Of a stretch of 64,000 nt of DNA, positions 59,715 to 64,000 are shown in pieces. A program made the translations under genes and the position numbers. Source of the stretch: Chryseobacterium sp. MA9 (GTDB lineage: Bacteria; Bacteroidota; Bacteroidia; Flavobacteriales; Weeksellaceae); the NCBI RefSeq assembly GCF_024399315.1, contig NZ_CP075170.1:1922001-1986000 (forward strand). The letters are read 5' to 3'. The notes below the pieces were generated by a model. It was not told the origin of the DNA. It made no database searches and saw nothing but the letters and a program-made list of their open reading frames with translations. Each line of letters opens with the position of its first letter. Within the stretch, counting starts at the first letter, position 1.

Positions 59715-61979
59715 ATGAACTATTCGGCAGAATTAAAAAAATTTGTAACCAGTCAGTATGTATATTCTGCTATCAGAATTACATTAGCTACTGTTCTGCC
59801 TTGTTTAGTCCTCGCCCACTTCGGAATTCTGAAGGAATATTTTCTTTTTCCTCTCGGAACCAGCTTTGTAGCTCTTACAGATCAGCCAGGCCCTTTCATC
59901 AGAAGAAGGAATGCCCTTACTTTTGCGATATTCTGTTTTGTGTTTGTTGCACTCATCGCCAGTCTTGTGATGAATATCAAAGTACTGGTACTTCTGGAAG
60001 TCATTGTATTTGGGATGTTTTTCTCCCTGATTGGAGTTTACGGTCAGAGATTAGCGGCAGTAGGTTCGCTATCCCTCGTTGTACTCGCCATCTTTATTGA
60101 CGGTCATCTTACAGGAAGCAATATTTTTAAAAGCCTGCTTATCTTTGCTTCCGGCTGCATATGGTTTTTGCTCATCTTCCTTATTGTAACAACCATTCGT
60201 CCTTATAAACTGGCAAGCCAGATGATTGGGGAAAACTACCTTCAGTTGGCCGAATTTTTAAAGATTAAAGCTAATTATTATCAGAAGAATCCGGATTTTA
60301 ATAAACTGACCACTCAGGTGATTGCCAAGCAGATTGAAATAAAAAACCTGCAGGAAGATACCAGAGAAACTGTTTTCAAAACAAGAACTATCGTCAATGA
60401 ATCTACAACAACCAGCCGTTTATTGATGCTAATGTTCCTGAACTCTATGGACCTTCATGAGAAGCTGATGACCTCTGAAAGTGATTATCAGAAGCTTCAA
60501 CAGAGTTTTGAGGACAGTATGATCCTTGTTAATATCCATGATTATCTCAATCTTTTGGCAGAAGAGATTACCAATATCGGAATCGCGCTGCAAAGTGGTA
60601 CCAGAGCAAAGCCGATGGTCAATCTGGAACTGGAATTAAAGAATCTTAATTATAATTATTTCGAACTCAGAAACAAGCAGCTTTCTTCTGATAATCTGGA
60701 AAATTTCATGATCCTGCGCCAGATCCTGATGCGTATCTATGAAATCACGAAAGAAATCAACGAGATCTATAAAGTATTTTCTCAGAATATAAAACTGGCA
60801 AAGAGTTTATCCACAGGATTAGACCTGAAAAAATTTATGCCTAATGAGCCCAAACTCAATGCTAAGGTTTTAAGGAATAATATTTCGTTATCCTCTTCCC
60901 ATTTCCGCCATGCGATAAGAATTACAACCGCTTTGCTGCTGGGGTATATTTTCTCGATGTTTGATCTTCTGGGATTGGGACATACGTATTGGATATTAAT
61001 TACCATTACTGCCATTTTAAAACCGGCTTACTCCATCACGAAACAGAGAAACCTTCTCCGTCTCTATGGAACGATCGCAGGGGCCACTATAGCTTATGCT
61101 ATCCTATATTTTGTTCATATTAATAGCGTTTTATTCGCTATTCTGCTTATCAGCATGATCATGTGTTTCAGCTTCTTGAAAGGGCGGTATTTCTGGGCAG
61201 TATTATTTATGACGATCTATGTTTTCCTGAGTTTTAATTTTTTGAATCCGGGGAAAGTCAATATTATTTTTAAAGACAGAATATTTGATACAGCGATTGC
61301 CGGAATCATTGCTTTTGCGGTATCCTATATTGTACTGCCGGTTTGGGAACATACACAAAACCTGGATCTGATGAAGAAGTCTGCTGCAGACAACCTTATC
61401 TATTTCCAAAGTGTGATTTCCAAATTCTTACAGGGAAATTTTGACCTTGAAGATTATAAGGTAAAGCGAAAAAATGCGATCATTTCTTTGGCCAACCTTT
61501 CCGACAATTTCCAGAGAATGATTTCGGATCCTAAAAATCAGCAGAAAAAACTAGAAGTTGTTCACCAGTTTGTAGCGACATCACACCTGATCACAGCGTA
61601 TACCGCTTCTCTTTCTCAATATTCCAAGAATAATGAACAATATCCTGAAATAGATGCTGAAAGCTGGAGCCGAAAAATTGAAGCTGAAATGCAGCAAACC
61701 TCTACCCTTCTCAACGGGAATGACATCAGCGAAACCTTGAAAATGGAAAGCCGTCTTGAGCCGGAAGATTCTTCCATTGAAGATATGCTTCTGAAAAGAA
61801 AAACTGAGATTGAGGAAAATGACATCGTAGACAGAAGAGATCCTGATAAAATATCCCATTTAACGGAACTTAAAAACATCCACGATATCCTGGAACTGAT
61901 CTATGATGTTGCAAAAGAACAGAGAAAAGTAATCGAGAAATACAAAAACGAAACAGATCCTACTCCTCCACAATCGTAA
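59715..61979 (+). CDS. FUSC family inner membrane protein (YccS-like)
   Basis: Membrane protein of 754 residues with two hydrophobic blocks of five or six helices each (about 15-165 and 400-535), the fusaric acid resistance/YccS layout. Each is followed by a long helical cytoplasmic region. The second block (ITTALLLGYIFSMFDLLGLGHTYWILITI) carries the FUSC_2 signature. Substrates may be aromatic acids, but no partner pump genes adjoin it. The last 20 bases overlap the converging phosphopantetheinyl transferase gene. Confidence 0.9.
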   Translation: MNYSAELKKFVTSQYVYSAIRITLATVLPCLVLAHFGILKEYFLFPLGTSFVALTDQPGPFIRRRNALTFAIFCFVFVALIASLVMNIKVLVLLEVIVFGMFFSLIGVYGQRLAAVGSLSLVVLAIFIDGHLTGSNIFKSLLIFASGCIWFLLIFLIVTTIRPYKLASQMIGENYLQLAEFLKIKANYYQKNPDFNKLTTQVIAKQIEIKNLQEDTRETVFKTRTIVNESTTTSRLLMLMFLNSMDLHEKLMTSESDYQKLQQSFEDSMILVNIHDYLNLLAEEITNIGIALQSGTRAKPMVNLELELKNLNYNYFELRNKQLSSDNLENFMILRQILMRIYEITKEINEIYKVFSQNIKLAKSLSTGLDLKKFMPNEPKLNAKVLRNNISLSSSHFRHAIRITTALLLGYIFSMFDLLGLGHTYWILITITAILKPAYSITKQRNLLRLYGTIAGATIAYAILYFVHINSVLFAILLISMIMCFSFLKGRYFWAVLFMTIYVFLSFNFLNPGKVNIIFKDRIFDTAIAGIIAFAVSYIVLPVWEHTQNLDLMKKSAADNLIYFQSVISKFLQGNFDLEDYKVKRKNAIISLANLSDNFQRMISDPKNQQKKLEVVHQFVATSHLITAYTASLSQYSKNNEQYPEIDAESWSRKIEAEMQQTSTLLNGNDISETLKMESRLEPEDSSIEDMLLKRKTEIEENDIVDRRDPDKISHLTELKNIHDILELIYDVAKEQRKVIEKYKNETDPTPPQS

Positions 61980-62574
61980 AGCAGTAGTCGTCGAAAAACT
62001 CTACCCTGGCCTTAAATTCATCTGAAAACTGATCGTCATAGACACGGCAGCTTATTTTATGAAGATGCTTCAGCTCAAAAGGTTTCACTTCATAGTTTTT
62101 CTTTAAAGACCAATATTTTGAGTGGTGAATTTTGTACATACTTTCCTTTACACTCCATATAATTGTATAATAAGTATCGGCTTTATCTTCCGGAATAAAA
62201 CCGCGCTCATTCTCATAGGTAAATTTATCAATCACCCTTAAAATCTTAGGATTGAACTTTTCGACGTCAATCCCTATTTTATTTTTAGAAATGGCAATGG
62301 CAGCAAAGGGAAAAGAATGCGTAATGGAAATTTCCGCATCGTTGGGAGAAAGAAAAGGCTCTCTTTCTTTATATAAAATTTTAGAATCAGGCTTTAATCC
62401 TTTCAGTAGCTTACGTACCATCAGGACTTCCAATAATTTTTTAGGATGGTAATCTTTTACCTTTTCAGCATTTTCCGGTTCCAGAAGTTTATGAATATCA
62501 AGTTCTTCACTTTCATCATACTTCCAAACAAGGATAGTGGCATTATCATCTGAAAAATCTCGGTAAAGGGGCAT
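61960..62574 (-). CDS. 4'-phosphopantetheinyl transferase (Sfp-like)
   Basis: Transfers the phosphopantetheine arm from CoA to carrier proteins. At 204 residues it is a pseudo-dimer type (Sfp/Gsp). The Mg/CoA motif GIDVEKFNP has Asp103 and Glu105, and the second motif WSVKESMYKIHH (140-151) has the catalytic Glu and Lys. ISITHSFPFAAIAISKNK (82-99) is the usual preceding helix-strand. No polyketide or nonribosomal genes adjoin it, so it may be the housekeeping or flexirubin-type enzyme of this organism (inference). Converging overlap of 20 bases with the FUSC gene. Confidence 0.92.
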   Translation of the reverse strand: MPLYRDFSDDNATILVWKYDESEELDIHKLLEPENAEKVKDYHPKKLLEVLMVRKLLKGLKPDSKILYKEREPFLSPNDAEISITHSFPFAAIAISKNKIGIDVEKFNPKILRVIDKFTYENERGFIPEDKADTYYTIIWSVKESMYKIHHSKYWSLKKNYEVKPFELKHLHKISCRVYDDQFSDEFKARVEFFDDYCFTIVEE

Positions 62575-62616
62575 TCTTTTTTATATTAGACAAAAATACT
62601 AAAAAGAAACCATTCG

Positions 62617-62765
62617 AGAGGAGCTGGAGGATGGAAGCTGGAGGATGGAAGGTTACTATCCGTTATAAAAATAATTTTTATAACGGAAAAAGAATTCGTT
62701 AATGAAAAACAAACTCTTTCTTGGCTTAATCTTTATCAACTTCCAGCATCCTTCTTCCAGCTCCC
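62617..62765. repeat. Dispersed GGAAGCTGG palindromic element with central hairpin
   Basis: Left arm GGAGCTGGAGGATGGAAGCTGG then TTACTATCCG; a perfect hairpin TCCGTTATAAAAA-TAA-TTTTTATAACGGA at 62659-62687; right arm ACTTCCAGCATCCTTCTTCC. The 13-mer ACTTCCAGCATCC also occurs at 8496-8508 in the tandem array, and TTACTATCCG at 50140. Fills the gap between the phosphopantetheinyl transferase and the next leftward gene. Confidence 0.75.
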
Positions 62766-62772
62766 TGCTTAA

Positions 62773-63291
62773 TTATTTAGACTGATGATTCACATCATTT
62801 CTATGCTCTACAATTTCAAGATTCGCATCTACAAAATACGCGCTCCCGAATCCGTTTACATAAGATCCTTTCACAGGCTGTAAGGCTATTAAAATAAAAT
62901 CTCCCATTTCAGAAATAATGTCTACTACTTTTCCGTGGGCTTCCTTAAGTTTTGCAGTAACATTATTCCATGTCTCTGAATCTCTTTCTACCTGAGAAGT
63001 GGTTGCTTCAAGTGTAAGACGTTCACGGGCATAGATCTGCTTTGTGGCAGATTCATCTTCAATAAACATCACAGAGGTTTTTCTTCCGTCAGCAAGGTTT
63101 TTAGTATGCTTTGCCATGAAGGATACCAGGATATAGAATGTCTGATCTACTTGTACAAAAGGAGCATAGCTGGAATTGGGGTTTCCTTCTGCATCTACAG
63201 TAGCCAGAATGATGCTTTTAGAAGCATTGATCAGTTCTTTTACTTTTGGAGCAACTGGCCTGGCTTTCTTTTCTGTATGATTTTGATTCAT
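62773..63291 (-). CDS. Pyridoxamine 5'-phosphate oxidase-fold (HugZ-like) protein
   Basis: Cytoplasmic split-beta-barrel protein of 172 residues. KELINASKSIILATVDAEGN (about 18-37) is the flavin/heme-binding start, with YAPFVQVDQTFYILVSFMAK and ARERLTLEATTSQVERDSE following, as in HugZ-type heme-degrading proteins. The end YVNGFGSAYFVDANLEIVEH is typical of the HugZ/Utility group. Heme oxygenase activity is possible, and heme uptake genes are not seen nearby, so the role is open. Confidence 0.85.
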   Translation of the reverse strand: MNQNHTEKKARPVAPKVKELINASKSIILATVDAEGNPNSSYAPFVQVDQTFYILVSFMAKHTKNLADGRKTSVMFIEDESATKQIYARERLTLEATTSQVERDSETWNNVTAKLKEAHGKVVDIISEMGDFILIALQPVKGSYVNGFGSAYFVDANLEIVEHRNDVNHQSK

Positions 63292-63410
63292 AATATATTT
63301 ATTTATGAGCTAAAATTAATTATTCATATTAAGACTAAATAATATTAACTCATGTTTAATCTCATAAAACTGAACTTGATCTGCCGTTTTTATATCTTAA
63401 TTATTAATCG

Positions 63411-63418
63411 TAATTTTG
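63411..63418 (+). promoter_or_regulatory. ahcY promoter box
   Basis: TAATTTTG matches TAnnTTTG, 39 bases before the ahcY start codon at 63458. No TTG box at 17-23 bases upstream. Confidence 0.5.
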
Positions 63419-63457
63419 CCTTTCGTTATCAATTGAATTTAAAATTATTCATTACAT

Positions 63458-64000
63458 ATGAGTACTACAACACAATACGTTCCTTATAAAGTTAAGGATA
63501 TCTCCCTTGCAGAATGGGGTAGAAAAGAAATTACCCTTGCAGAAGCAGAAATGCCTGGTTTGATGTCTATCCGTGAAGAATACGGACCATCTCAACCCCT
63601 TAAAGGAGCAAGAATCGCAGGATGTCTTCACATGACGATCCAAACGGCTGTGCTTATCGAGACATTGGTAGCTTTAGGAGCTGAAGTTACCTGGTCATCT
63701 TGTAATATTTTCTCTACACAGGACCACGCTGCTGCTGCTATTGCTGCTGCAGGAATTCCAGTGTACGCGTGGAAAGGTTTAAATGAAGAAGAATTTGACT
63801 GGTGTATTGAGCAGACTTTATTCTTTGGTGAAGACAGAAAGCCATTAAACATGATTTTGGATGATGGTGGAGATTTAACAAACATGGTTTTTGATAAATA
63901 TCCTGAATTCACAAAAGATATCAAAGGTCTTTCTGAAGAAACTACTACAGGTGTACACAGACTGTACGAAAGAATGAAGAACGGAACTTTAGTAATGCCT
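63458..64000 (+). CDS. ahcY: Adenosylhomocysteinase, N-terminal part (cut by window end)
   Basis: First 181 codons of S-adenosylhomocysteine hydrolase, which splits SAH to adenosine and homocysteine in the methyl cycle. [60 protein letters not shown] and [10 protein letters not shown] are nearly invariant family segments. His (HMT) and Asp (STQDH, DDGG) active-site residues are present. The frame is open at the right edge, and the NAD-binding half lies outside the window. Confidence 0.97.
   Translation, partial: MSTTTQYVPYKVKDISLAEWGRKEITLAEAEMPGLMSIREEYGPSQPLKGARIAGCLHMTIQTAVLIETLVALGAEVTWSSCNIFSTQDHAAAAIAAAGIPVYAWKGLNEEEFDWCIEQTLFFGEDRKPLNMILDDGGDLTNMVFDKYPEFTKDIKGLSEETTTGVHRLYERMKNGTLVMP

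Overview
The window reads as chromosomal DNA of a Chryseobacterium-like member of the Flavobacteriia (family Weeksellaceae). The basis is the AT-rich sequence, start codons without Shine-Dalgarno motifs, promoters of the Bacteroidota type (TAnnTTTG, twice with a TTG box exactly 19 bases upstream), gliding/type IX secretion genes (gldJ, porU, porV), a TonB-dependent receptor, and the gene families seen. No tRNA, rRNA, prophage, insertion sequence or CRISPR array was seen. The genus is inferred by protein family resemblance, not by a search.

Layout. 1-3.9 kb: an AraC regulator (probably cut by the left edge) with a siderophore-interacting flavoprotein, then a leftward set of quinone-reductase-like protein, saccharopine-dehydrogenase-like protein and Crp/Fnr regulator. 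3.9-4.6 kb: a gene-free stretch with a consensus promoter and an intrinsic terminator about 80 bases apart, a candidate small RNA. 4.6-8.4 kb: aminopeptidase P, a DUF6526-like protein, a 55-residue lipoprotein and topoisomerase IB. 8.4-9.8 kb: a tandem array of 188/189-bp units, each carrying the 3' end of an AraC-type gene, which runs into an intact AraC gene. 9.9-20.2 kb: one leftward urea-use locus, in transcription order ureA, ureB, ureC, an outer-membrane-barrel-like protein, ureE, ureF, ureG, ureD, a UreH/NiCoT-type permease, a urea transporter and a TonB-dependent receptor. It could cover outer-membrane entry, inner-membrane transport, nickel delivery and catalysis.

20-38 kb: proline catabolism (pruA), small lipoproteins, a TPR-AraC membrane regulator, a thioredoxin-like protein, fabH, corA, a patatin with two predicted membrane helices, a divergent HxlR/quinone-reductase pair with a palindromic operator candidate, tag, a MazG-like protein, an alpha/beta hydrolase, and a DoxD/DoxA-like membrane protein preceded by a small secreted protein. 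38-43 kb: a tetR-tolC-hlyD-DHA2 efflux operon, read leftward, with a consensus promoter overlapped by a palindrome. 43-53 kb: holB, an aldehyde dehydrogenase, an outer membrane protein with lptC and anmK, an SRPBCC protein, a NUDIX hydrolase and murF. 53-59 kb: gldJ divergent from porU-porV, the sortase arm of the type IX secretion system. 58.7-64 kb: a lipoprotein subclass B1 metallo-beta-lactamase, a FUSC-type membrane protein overlapping a phosphopantetheinyl transferase tail to tail, a pyridoxamine-oxidase-fold protein, and the start of ahcY.

Intergenic regions hold at least two families of dispersed repeats with inverted ends (GGAAGCTGG/CCAGCTTCC, and CAATTGTGAAT/TTCACTATTGAC) and many hairpin terminators between converging genes. 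I found no clear new defence or mobile system. The best leads are the barrel protein inside the urease operon, the candidate small RNA, the AraC-tail tandem array and the palindromic repeat families.
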